Shown here: positions 1 through 6,461 of the stretch, piece after piece
Position numbering within the stretch: the stretch's first letter is position 1
How the letters are laid out: each line of letters opens with the position of its first letter
NCBI GenBank assembly: GCA_964461335.1
Contig: CAYWTY010000029.1
Span: forward strand, 1 to 20,086
Direction: 5' to 3'
Length of the DNA: 20,086 bases
From: JAKJBL01 sp964461335
Lineage (GTDB): Bacteria > Bacillota > Clostridia > Christensenellales > CAG-138
Program-made: the position numbers and the translations under genes
The notes under the pieces: model-generated
Told to the model about the DNA's origin: nothing
The model's input: only the letters and a program-made list of their open reading frames with translations
Databases searched by the model: none

Positions 1-108
1 TGGTTTATTGTTTCGTCCGCTTCGCGGCCTCAACTGGCTGAAGCCATAACTAAACAGCGGGTCGAAGCCTTAAGCTTGACCCGCTCCGATTGTATTCTAC
101 CACAGGTT
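1..108. other. Left-edge non-coding segment
   Basis: No gene is recognisable here. The stretch has two compact dyads, CCGC-TTC-GCGG near 17-27 and TGGCT-GA-AGCCA at 35-46, followed by the terminator-like stem at 56-85. The density of small palindromes resembles intergenic repeat DNA, but no second copy is present in the window to prove it. Confidence 0.4.
56..85 (-). terminator. Probable intrinsic terminator of the aminotransferase gene
   Basis: The arms AGCGGGTC (56-63) and GACCCGCT (78-85) pair perfectly, and inside them AAGC (65-68) pairs with GCTT (74-77). The structure lies 24-53 nt past the stop codon of the minus-strand aminotransferase. The T-tract that follows on the minus strand (TGTTTAGTT) is interrupted, so termination strength is uncertain. 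Confidence 0.55.
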
Positions 109-1281
109 TTAAAGCATTTGCAAAAACTCGCCAATCCTCTCAATTGCAAGCTTAAGCTTTTCTAAATCCGTTGCATAACAGCAGCGGATATAGCCTTCAC
201 CTGCAGGCCCGAAGGCAGTGCCCGGAATTGTTACAACCTTCTTCGCCTCCATAAGCTTATCACAGAACTGCTCTGAGCTTAGCCCTGTTTTAGCTATTGA
301 GGGGAAGACATAAAACGCGCCTTCAGGTTCATTGCATAAAAGCCCAAGCGTATTAAACGAATCTACTAAATAGCGTCTTCTGCGTTCGTACTCCTGTTTC
401 ATTGAGGTAACATCAGACCAGTTATTTTCAAACCCACGCTCTAAGGCGACAATCCCCGCAACCTGAGCAGTAGTAGGTGCGCTGAGCATTGTAAGCTGAT
501 GGACCTTAGTCATTGCTGCAATTAATGGAGCAGGGCCTGCGGCATAGCCAAGCCGCCAACCAGTCATAGAAAAGGCCTTAGAAAACCCGTTTAGTATAAT
601 TGTCCGCTCCCGCATTCCTTCAAGTGCGCCAAACGACACATGCTGCTTGCCGTTATATGTAAGCTCTGCATATACTTCATCTGTAATTACGAGAATATCA
701 GTCCCCATAAGCACTTGCGCAACAGCCTCAAGGTCGCTGCGCTCCATTATGCCGCCTGTAGGGTTGTTTGGATATGGCATTAGCAAAGCCTTTGTCTTAG
801 GTGTAATGCTTTTAAGGAGCGCCTCTGGTGAAATCTTGAAGCGCTCTGCATGGGTTGTTTTAATAAATACAGGTTTTCCACCTGCAAGCTCTATACTTGG
901 CGTATATGCTACATAGGTTGGCGCAGGAACAATTACTTCGTCACCAGGGTTAATGGTAGCCCTAAAAGCAAGGTCAATTGCCTGGCTGCTACCTACTGTA
1001 ACTAAAACTTCGTTCATCGAATACCCGCTTAAGCCAAAGCGCATATCTAAATACTTTAGAATAAGTGTGCGAAGTTCTATCATGCCTGCATTTGAAGTAT
1101 AGGCTATTCTGCCTGTAGAAAGCCTTCTAAGCGCTTCTTTACGTATTCCTTCGGGCGTTGGAAAGTCGGGCTCACCTACTCCTAGGCTTATGTAGCTATC
1201 ATCTAATAAATCGAAATACTTTCTAATGCCTGAGGGGGGAATATCCCGCACTATTTTTGAAATAAGTGTTTCGCTGTTCAT
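109..1281 (-). CDS. Class I/II aminotransferase (aspartate/aromatic type)
   Basis: PLP-dependent fold-type I aminotransferase of 390 residues, transferring an amino group between an amino acid and a 2-oxo acid in the cytoplasm. Visible motifs are GEPDFPTP near residue 36, NNPTG at 172-176, DEVY at 201-204, the PLP lysine in SKAFSMTGWRLGY (K235), and a C-terminal GYIRCC arginine expected to bind the substrate carboxylate. The ATG at 1281 is chosen because GGAGG lies six bases before it. The reading frame stays open upstream to 1350, but those extra residues have no comparable ribosome binding site and do not look like family sequence. It is transcribed alone from the promoter at 1363-1391. It resembles the AraT/PatA group; the substrate (aspartate, aromatic amino acids or N-acetyl-diaminopimelate) cannot be decided from sequence alone. 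Confidence 0.9.
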   Translation of the reverse strand: MNSETLISKIVRDIPPSGIRKYFDLLDDSYISLGVGEPDFPTPEGIRKEALRRLSTGRIAYTSNAGMIELRTLILKYLDMRFGLSGYSMNEVLVTVGSSQAIDLAFRATINPGDEVIVPAPTYVAYTPSIELAGGKPVFIKTTHAERFKISPEALLKSITPKTKALLMPYPNNPTGGIMERSDLEAVAQVLMGTDILVITDEVYAELTYNGKQHVSFGALEGMRERTIILNGFSKAFSMTGWRLGYAAGPAPLIAAMTKVHQLTMLSAPTTAQVAGIVALERGFENNWSDVTSMKQEYERRRRYLVDSFNTLGLLCNEPEGAFYVFPSIAKTGLSSEQFCDKLMEAKKVVTIPGTAFGPAGEGYIRCCYATDLEKLKLAIERIGEFLQML

Positions 1282-1362
1282 GGCGTTTCCTCCAAATGCA
1301 GCTTTTTTTGCAGAGCAGCAGCCCAGTAATGCTATCCGCCAAATTCGCAATTTTTATGCATT

Positions 1363-1391
1363 ATTATATATTCCTTAGCATTTACAGTCAA
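1363..1391 (-). promoter_or_regulatory. Sigma-A promoter of the aminotransferase gene
   Basis: On the minus strand TTGACT (1391-1386) and a perfect TATAAT (1368-1363) are separated by exactly 17 bp. The predicted start site near 1356 gives a leader of about 75 nt to the ATG at 1281. It is among the best promoter matches in the window. Confidence 0.85.
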
Positions 1392-1630
1392 TGTATAAGA
1401 AGTGAATTCATAAAAACAAGTTATAGTATTTAATTATACCTGTGCTAAGGAGACACTTTGTATTTTTTTAAGGTTCTTGAATACCTAAGCTTGCAGGCCT
1501 TCCGACTTGGTAAAGAATTGCTGTTAAAGAAACCCCGTTTAGTGTATAGTAATGCCATAGTTCTGTTTGCGTTAATGCGAAATTTAGTTTGCATTTTAAA
1601 TACCGCACGCATATTGAAAGGAGTTTTTCG
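1392..1630 (+). other. Enolase upstream region
   Basis: About 240 nt between the minus-strand promoter and the enolase start. The best plus-strand promoter guess is TATAGT (1545-1550) with a poor -35 such as CTGTTA (1521-1526, spacer 18). I see no riboswitch or T-box architecture. A TTG-initiated frame at 1458-1646 has an AAGGAG in front of it and overlaps the enolase start, but nothing in its translation supports a real protein. Confidence 0.35.
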
Positions 1631-2908
1631 ATGTTCAAAATTGTAGAAGTAAAAGGGAGAGAAATACTTGACTCAAGGGGAAACCCCACAATCGAGGCTC
1701 AAGTTAAACTTTCAAGCGGAGTAATCGGCCGTGCAGCCGTACCCTCAGGCGCTTCCACAGGCTCATTTGAAGCTGTGGAGCTGCGCGATGGAGACAAAAA
1801 GCGTTACTTGGGAAAAGGCGTTACAAAGGCTGCTGCAAACATCAACAAAGCAATAGCACGCGAACTTGTAGGGATGGATTGCCGCGAACAAACTGCACTT
1901 GATATACTTATGTGCGAACTTGACGGGACACCAAACAAGGGCAAACTTGGAGCAAATGCAACGCTTGGCGTTTCGCTTGCAGCAGCAAAAGCAGCAGCGC
2001 TTCAAGCAGGAATTCCTCTATATAAATACATAGGCGGCTGCAACGCGCGGCAGCTTCCGGTGCCAATGATGAACATTCTTAATGGCGGCAAACACGCAGA
2101 TAACAGTGTAAATATTCAAGAATTTATGGTTATGCCTGTTGGTGCGCACAGCTTCAAAGAATGCCTTCAAATGTGCACCGAAGTATTCCACACTCTTAAA
2201 AAAGTCCTAAGCGGCTTTGGCTACACAACTTCAGTAGGAGATGAGGGCGGCTTTGCCCCTAACTTAAAAACAGACGAGGAAGCAATACAATTAATTCTTG
2301 AGGCTGTTGAAAAGGCAGGCTATTTGCCGGGTGAAGACTTCAAGCTTGCAATTGATGCAGCTGCAACTGAAATGTACCAAGAAGACGGCAGCTATTTCTT
2401 CTGGAAGACGGGCGAGCGCAAGTCAAAGCATGAAATGGTTGACTTTTGGGCTATGCTATGTGAGAAATATCCTATTGTTTCTTTAGAAGATGCGCTCTCA
2501 GAAGAGGATTGGGACGGGTGGGAGCTTTTAACCAAGAGGCTCGGCAAGAAGATTCAGCTTGTAGGCGATGATCTTTTTGTAACAAATACAGCTAGGCTTA
2601 AAAGAGGCATTGAACTTGGCGTTGGCAATAGCATCCTTATAAAAGTCAACCAAATTGGAACTCTTAGCGAAACTCTTGATGCAATCAGCATGGCGAACAG
2701 GGCTGGCTATACTGCAGTAATAAGCCACCGCTCAGGGGAAACAGAAGATGTAACAATCGCAGATATTGCTGTTGCTCTTAATGCAGGGCAAATCAAAACA
2801 GGCGCACCTTCCCGTACAGACCGTGTTGCAAAATATAACCAGCTGCTTCGCATTGAAGAAGAGCTTGGCGCAGCTGCACTTTACAGCGCAAACGTATTCC
2901 CAAGATAA
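1631..2908 (+). CDS. eno: Enolase (phosphopyruvate hydratase)
   Basis: Interconverts 2-phosphoglycerate and phosphoenolpyruvate in glycolysis; a cytoplasmic Mg-dependent enzyme. At 425 residues it has normal family length. Seen in order: the mobile loop PSGASTG, the LNGGKHADN segment, GDEGGFAPN with the catalytic acid glutamate, metal ligands in AIDAAATE, SLEDALSEEDWDGW and VGDDLF, the catalytic lysine in LIKVNQIGTLSET, the ISHRSGETED signature, and GQIKTGAPSRTDR with the second substrate lysine. The ATG at 1631 is preferred because AAAGGAG sits just upstream and the enolase core (FKIVEVKGREILDSRGNPT) begins there; the 14 codons upstream in frame are not family sequence. It stands outside the usual gap-pgk-tpi-pgm-eno cluster, as a single gene with a bidirectional terminator after it. 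Confidence 0.98.
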   Translation: MFKIVEVKGREILDSRGNPTIEAQVKLSSGVIGRAAVPSGASTGSFEAVELRDGDKKRYLGKGVTKAAANINKAIARELVGMDCREQTALDILMCELDGTPNKGKLGANATLGVSLAAAKAAALQAGIPLYKYIGGCNARQLPVPMMNILNGGKHADNSVNIQEFMVMPVGAHSFKECLQMCTEVFHTLKKVLSGFGYTTSVGDEGGFAPNLKTDEEAIQLILEAVEKAGYLPGEDFKLAIDAAATEMYQEDGSYFFWKTGERKSKHEMVDFWAMLCEKYPIVSLEDALSEEDWDGWELLTKRLGKKIQLVGDDLFVTNTARLKRGIELGVGNSILIKVNQIGTLSETLDAISMANRAGYTAVISHRSGETEDVTIADIAVALNAGQIKTGAPSRTDRVAKYNQLLRIEEELGAAALYSANVFPR

Positions 2909-2939
2909 TGCAAGCTGTAATTGAAGCTTGTTGAAACAA

Positions 2940-2963
2940 AACGCCCCGGCTAGCCGGGGCGTT
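2940..2963. terminator. Bidirectional intrinsic terminator between eno and the alcohol dehydrogenase
   Basis: A perfect 24-nt palindrome: AACGCCCCGGCT pairs with AGCCGGGGCGTT, a G+C-rich stem with a CTAG turn. Two convergent genes end on either side, eno 32 nt to the left and the dehydrogenase 18 nt to the right. The T-rich tail is better on the minus strand (GCGTTTTGTTTC), so it should serve the dehydrogenase best; on the plus strand the stem is followed by a weaker TTACTATA. Confidence 0.85.
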
Positions 2964-2981
2964 ACTATATGTATATAGCTG

Positions 2982-4154
2982 CTAACGCGCCATTGTAAAG
3001 ATCTTAAGCATATCTTCTTCTGCAATGCTTTCAAAACCGCTGATTTTACCATTGGCTTCATAGCATTTTTTTGCGAGCTCTCGAATTTGCTCGTCAGTAA
3101 GCGTATACCCAAGCTCCCTTATATTTATTGGCATATTTATGGAGCTAAAGAAGGTTTCAGCTGCCTGAATGCCCAAAAGCGCTGTTTCTTCTGCAGTCTG
3201 CTTTTGGGAAACGCCCATAACCCGCAAAGCAAACTGTGCGAAACGCTCCGGGTACGCTTTATAGACATAGCGCGCCCAGCTTCCCCATACTGCTGAAAGG
3301 CCTGCACCGTGAGCTACATCGAACATGCCGCCAAGCTCGTGCTCAAGCCTGTGGCTTACCCAGTCACCCGAAGAACCGCAGCCTGTAAGGCCGTTATGGG
3401 AGAGGCTGCCTGCCCACATTATTTCAGCACGCGCTTTATAGTTAAGCGGTTCCCTCTCTAGCACACGCGCGTTTTCCATTACAGTTTTAAGGAGCGCTTC
3501 AGCTATGCCATCAGTAAGCGCCATTGGTTCTTCGCGCGTAAAGTAGCGCTCCATAGTATGCATCATAATATCTACAATGCCGCTCATAGTCTGATATTCG
3601 GGCAGGGTGTATGTAAGCTCCGGGTTAAGCACTGCAAAAACAGGGCGTGCAATATCATCGTTATAGGAGCGCTTTAGCCAGCCGTCTTCTTTTGTAATAA
3701 CCGTGGAATAGCTTGTCTCGCTCCCTGCTGCTGCAATTGTAAGCACTGAGCCAACAGGCACAAAACCAGTGGGTTTTGCCCTGCCTTCAAAAAGCTCCCA
3801 CACGTCAAACTCATTTGCTATTCCGTAGCTTATTGCTTTAGCTGAGTCAATAACGCTTCCGCCGCCAACTGCAAGTATAAAATCAACACCTGCTTTTTTG
3901 CTTAGCTCAATACCCTCATACACCTTAGAAAGGCGCGGGTTTGGCACTACACCGCCAAGCAGAATATACTCAACTCCAGCATCCTCAAGCGAACCCTGTA
4001 TTCTACCAAGGAGACCTGAGGCTTTTGCGCTGCCCCCGCCATAATGTATAAGCACCTTTTTTGCTTTTTGCTCTTTTACAAGCATACCTGTCTTAGCTTC
4101 CGCACCTTTGCCAAATACAACCTTTGTAGGCGTATAGTAAGTAAAATCCAACAT
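2982..4154 (-). CDS. Iron-containing alcohol dehydrogenase, BDH/YqhD type
   Basis: A group III alcohol dehydrogenase that reduces aldehydes to alcohols, probably with NADPH, in the cytoplasm. The 390-residue protein has the N-terminal nucleotide-binding domain with GGGS at 97-100 (AVGGGSVIDSAKA) and an all-helical metal domain. Candidate metal ligands are D195 and H199 (GIVDIMMHTMERY), H268 (DWVSHRLEHELGG) and H282 (VAHGAGLSAVW), one position shifted from E. coli YqhD as I remember it. The ATG at 4154 has GAAGGAG in front. Butanol, propanediol or general aldehyde detoxification roles are all known in the family, and the neighbours do not discriminate. The upstream gap contains a TTAACAA/TTGTTTAA inverted pair that could relate to redox control. 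Confidence 0.93.
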   Translation of the reverse strand: MLDFTYYTPTKVVFGKGAEAKTGMLVKEQKAKKVLIHYGGGSAKASGLLGRIQGSLEDAGVEYILLGGVVPNPRLSKVYEGIELSKKAGVDFILAVGGGSVIDSAKAISYGIANEFDVWELFEGRAKPTGFVPVGSVLTIAAAGSETSYSTVITKEDGWLKRSYNDDIARPVFAVLNPELTYTLPEYQTMSGIVDIMMHTMERYFTREEPMALTDGIAEALLKTVMENARVLEREPLNYKARAEIMWAGSLSHNGLTGCGSSGDWVSHRLEHELGGMFDVAHGAGLSAVWGSWARYVYKAYPERFAQFALRVMGVSQKQTAEETALLGIQAAETFFSSINMPINIRELGYTLTDEQIRELAKKCYEANGKISGFESIAEEDMLKIFTMAR

Positions 4155-4179
4155 TTAAACAGCTCCTTCTCTTTAATAC

Positions 4180-4199
4180 TTAACAAAATTATTGTTTAA
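4180..4199. promoter_or_regulatory. AT-rich inverted pair upstream of the alcohol dehydrogenase
   Basis: TTAACAA (4180-4186) and TTGTTTAA (4192-4199) form an imperfect inverted pair 5 bp apart in the 126-nt gap between the acetyltransferase and the dehydrogenase. The words match Rex half-sites, but the Rex consensus is TTGTTAA-N4-TTAACAA and here the halves are everted. A wider pair ATACTTA/TAAGTAT (4176-4182, 4203-4209) overlaps. Function is speculative. Confidence 0.25.
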
Positions 4200-4280
4200 T
4201 TCTAAGTATGGCCTATTCGCATTTTGAAAAAGCAAGTTTTTAAGCGCGCTGCACCTGATTATTTGCGCATGCGCTTATGC

Positions 4281-5390
4281 CTAATACTCGTCCGTTATAA
4301 AGCATGTTCGTTTAGGAAATAAAGCGTCAAGCGCTTTTGCTGCTTCATTGTCGAATACTTCAGCTTGCCCTTGCTCTTCAAGTTCTTTAATTGAGCGGTA
4401 TCCGCATAAAAACTGCGCAAGCCTCCCTGCTTCAAGCCGAAACTGGGGAGTTTTGGCTGAAGCTTTGCCCAAGCCGTTGAATATGCCTGTATTTTGTACA
4501 ACTGCCCCATCAATAAGTTCAAAGATAAACGCTTCATCCCCAAGCAATTTGTAAAGCGCTGTAGATGCATCTGCAATTCCCATTGCACCTTGAGGCTTAA
4601 TGTTGAGAACTGCGCCCTCAAGCACTGGGTTATAGTCAGGAGGCAGCTTTACAGAAAGCGAACGTCCGTTAGCCCTATGTGCAACTGCCAAAAGCAGCTG
4701 AGATAGGGTTTCATCATCAAGAGCGAAGCATTCTTCAACATGAAGTTCTTCATCCATTTCGTAATAAATGCTATAGCCAAGCGCAGCGCCATCATGAATA
4801 CGCGCAAGGCAGCTTGCCCCATCTGAGGCATAATCACGAAGCTTGTAAGCAAAATCCGCTAATGTGCGCGAAACTGAACCCGAATACTTTGCGCATTCGA
4901 GCTGGTAGCAGGCATGAAGCGGCGCTAAGCCGCTCCCCATAGGGTGCGCTACAATATCTTTAGCAGCTTTACCATTTGCACAGTTTAGCGAAAGATAGAG
5001 CGTATCTGTAACAGGGTATTGCCCTATGGAATAAAAAGTCGGAGTATGGGCAGGAGTATGCACAATAACGCTAATGCCTAATTCGCGCGCCTGCTGCATG
5101 TAGCTCGTAAACATCTTGCGCATATATCCCAACCCCCGGTATTCCGGGTGAGTGCATACGCCTGCAACCATTAAAACAGGCAGAATATTTTCGCGAACAC
5201 GTATATGTAGCGGATAGCTCTGCATTGAGGCAATAATACGCCCATCCTTGCTTATACAGGTTGAGAGTTCAGGGAAAAAGCGTTCTGAAAAGAACCAATC
5301 CATAAATGCTTTGGAATCCCCAAAACATATCTTCCACAGGTCGTAAAACTCGCCCCTGTCTTGTAACCTTGCAGGCCTGACTTCAAGCAT
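4281..5390 (-). CDS. GNAT N-acetyltransferase, Eis-like
   Basis: Predicted acetyl-CoA-dependent acetyltransferase of 369 residues. Residues 1-135 form a GNAT domain with motif A at about 74-92 (MVAGVCTHPEYRGLGYMRKM), whose RGLGY segment is the acetyl-CoA pyrophosphate loop; FYSIGQYP near 119-126 corresponds to the end of motif B. The remainder fits the Eis layout of a second GNAT-like fold plus a C-terminal SCP2-like domain ending in LFPKRTCFITDEY. Eis proteins acetylate amines, including aminoglycosides and protein lysines, but many clostridial members are uncharacterised and I assign no substrate. The ATG at 5390 follows GGAGG with seven bases between. No strong terminator separates it from the downstream dehydrogenase on the same strand, 126 nt away, so read-through is possible. 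Confidence 0.85.
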   Translation of the reverse strand: MLEVRPARLQDRGEFYDLWKICFGDSKAFMDWFFSERFFPELSTCISKDGRIIASMQSYPLHIRVRENILPVLMVAGVCTHPEYRGLGYMRKMFTSYMQQARELGISVIVHTPAHTPTFYSIGQYPVTDTLYLSLNCANGKAAKDIVAHPMGSGLAPLHACYQLECAKYSGSVSRTLADFAYKLRDYASDGASCLARIHDGAALGYSIYYEMDEELHVEECFALDDETLSQLLLAVAHRANGRSLSVKLPPDYNPVLEGAVLNIKPQGAMGIADASTALYKLLGDEAFIFELIDGAVVQNTGIFNGLGKASAKTPQFRLEAGRLAQFLCGYRSIKELEEQGQAEVFDNEAAKALDALFPKRTCFITDEY

Positions 5391-5620
5391 TATGCTACCT
5401 CCAGCCTTTTAGTATTATAAGTATATATCAAATATTCTAAAATACAAAGTCAGCCTTGTCTTAATGCAATTACTGCTTACGCTTGCCAATTAGTACATGA
5501 ACATATATGCATTATACATAAATTAGTGTTAAAATGCATAATTGTTGCCATATATTAGTTGTTGATACTATTTGGTGTTAGCGTTAAGCTAGTATTACGC
5601 GATTAATGGAGGTGAAATTA
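5391..5620. other. Divergent intergenic region, acetyltransferase / LysM-CAP
   Basis: A 230-nt AT-rich segment between divergent genes. Plus-strand candidate: TTGTTG (5542-5547), 18 bp, TACTAT (5566-5571). On the minus strand a perfect TATAAT (5419-5414) exists but is too close to the ribosome binding site at 5398-5402; CTGACT (5453-5448) could be a -35 for a weaker upstream -10. None is decisive and no RNA gene is seen. Confidence 0.35.
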
Positions 5621-6235
5621 ATGAAAACTAAAAAACTAATCGCAGCAGTTGCAGCAGCAATCCTCGCCCTTGCTCTATTCGCTTCAGGCGCATTTGCATC
5701 GGTTATTCATAAAGTTGTACCGGGCGATACCATGTGGAAGATTGCTGTAAAATACAATGTCGGCACAAGTGAGCTTCTTAAGGCAAACCCAGCCATTAAG
5801 AACCCATCGCTTATTTACCCAGGGCAGGAGCTAACTATCCCAACACTAAGCAAGGATGTTGCTTCATTTGAAGAGCAAGTTATAAAGCTGACCAACAACA
5901 AAAGGGCAGAAAACGGGCTTCCTCCGCTTAAAGCAAATTGGGAACTCTCAAGGGTTGCGCGCTATAAATCGGATGATATGGCTAAGCTGAAGTACTTTTC
6001 GCACACTAGCCCAACTTACGGAGACCCGGGTAAAATGATTAAAAACTTCGGCATAAGTTATAGGACAATGGGCGAAAATATCGCAATGGGTCAGCGAACA
6101 CCTGAAGAAGTTGTAAATGCTTGGATGAACTCCGCAGGACACAGGGCAAATATCCTCAATAAGGCATTCACTGAAATAGGGGTTGGGTTTTCACAAAACG
6201 GATATTACTGGACTCAGATGTTCATAGGGAAATAG
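5621..6235 (+). CDS. Secreted LysM and CAP domain protein
   Basis: Exported protein of 204 residues. A signal peptide with KTKK, an alanine/leucine-rich core and an AFA cleavage site near residue 27 is followed by one LysM domain (about 30-73, HKVVPGDTMWKIAVKYNV... to PGQELTIP) that should bind peptidoglycan, and then a CAP/SCP domain (about 85-203). CAP cavity residues are present: H128 (YFSHTSP), E152 (MGENIAMG), H174 (NSAGHRANIL) and E185 (TEIGVGF). Bacterial proteins of this design (YkwD/SafA-like) occur in the vegetative envelope or spore coat; the biochemical activity of bacterial CAP domains is unsettled. The ATG at 5621 is chosen because an earlier in-frame ATG at 5606 is part of the ATGGAGGTG that supplies the ribosome binding site. 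It is monocistronic with a strong terminator. Confidence 0.9.
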   Translation: MKTKKLIAAVAAAILALALFASGAFASVIHKVVPGDTMWKIAVKYNVGTSELLKANPAIKNPSLIYPGQELTIPTLSKDVASFEEQVIKLTNNKRAENGLPPLKANWELSRVARYKSDDMAKLKYFSHTSPTYGDPGKMIKNFGISYRTMGENIAMGQRTPEEVVNAWMNSAGHRANILNKAFTEIGVGFSQNGYYWTQMFIGK

Positions 6236-6254
6236 CCCCTTAAGCGCAGTATTT

Positions 6255-6289
6255 GGCGCATGCCTTAACATAGGCTGCGCCTTTTTTTT
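6255..6289 (+). terminator. Intrinsic terminator of the LysM-CAP gene
   Basis: GGCGCA-T-GCC (6255-6264) pairs with GGCTGCGCC (6273-6281), leaving one bulged T, and is followed directly by eight T residues (6282-6289). It sits about 20 nt past the stop codon and is the strongest T-tract terminator in the window. Confidence 0.92.
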
Positions 6290-6372
6290 ATTAAGCTATA
6301 TGCAAGAGATTATAAAAGCTTAAGTTTCGTACAAGCATCGTAAATTATTTTACAAAAGAGGATGCAAAGCGC

Positions 6373-6401
6373 TGGACAAAGTTTATATATAAATATATTA
6401 T
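6373..6401 (+). promoter_or_regulatory. Promoter of the lipoprotein gene
   Basis: TGGACA (6373-6378) and TATTAT (6396-6401) are separated by 17 bp of AT-rich sequence. The predicted start site near 6408 falls at the base of the hairpin at 6410-6436. Confidence 0.7.
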
Positions 6402-6409
6402 ATGCTTAC

Positions 6410-6436
6410 TTAAACAGAGTTTTTACCTCTGTTTAA
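6410..6436 (+). promoter_or_regulatory. Perfect 10-bp stem-loop at the 5' end of the lipoprotein mRNA
   Basis: TTAAACAGAG (6410-6419) pairs without mismatch with CTCTGTTTAA (6427-6436) around a 7-nt loop. There is no T-tract, so it is not a terminator. It starts within a few bases of the expected +1 and ends about 11 nt before the AGGAAGAGG ribosome binding site. It could be a 5' mRNA-stabilising stem or, as DNA, a repressor operator. Confidence 0.6.
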
Positions 6437-6461
6437 ACTAATAAGCAGGAAGAGGCGACCC

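Noticed and set aside
1282..1350. N-terminal extension of the aminotransferase (23 codons)
   Set aside because: The internal ATG at 1281 has an ideal GGAGG and begins family-like sequence; the extension contains that ribosome binding site and runs up to the predicted transcript start.
1468..1689. Minus-strand 73-residue frame overlapping the eno start
   Set aside because: No ribosome binding site or family-like sequence, and it is antisense to the eno leader and start.
2732..3112. 126-residue minus-strand frame across the eno/adh junction
   Set aside because: It spans the bidirectional terminator and overlaps both real genes in other frames; a shadow frame.
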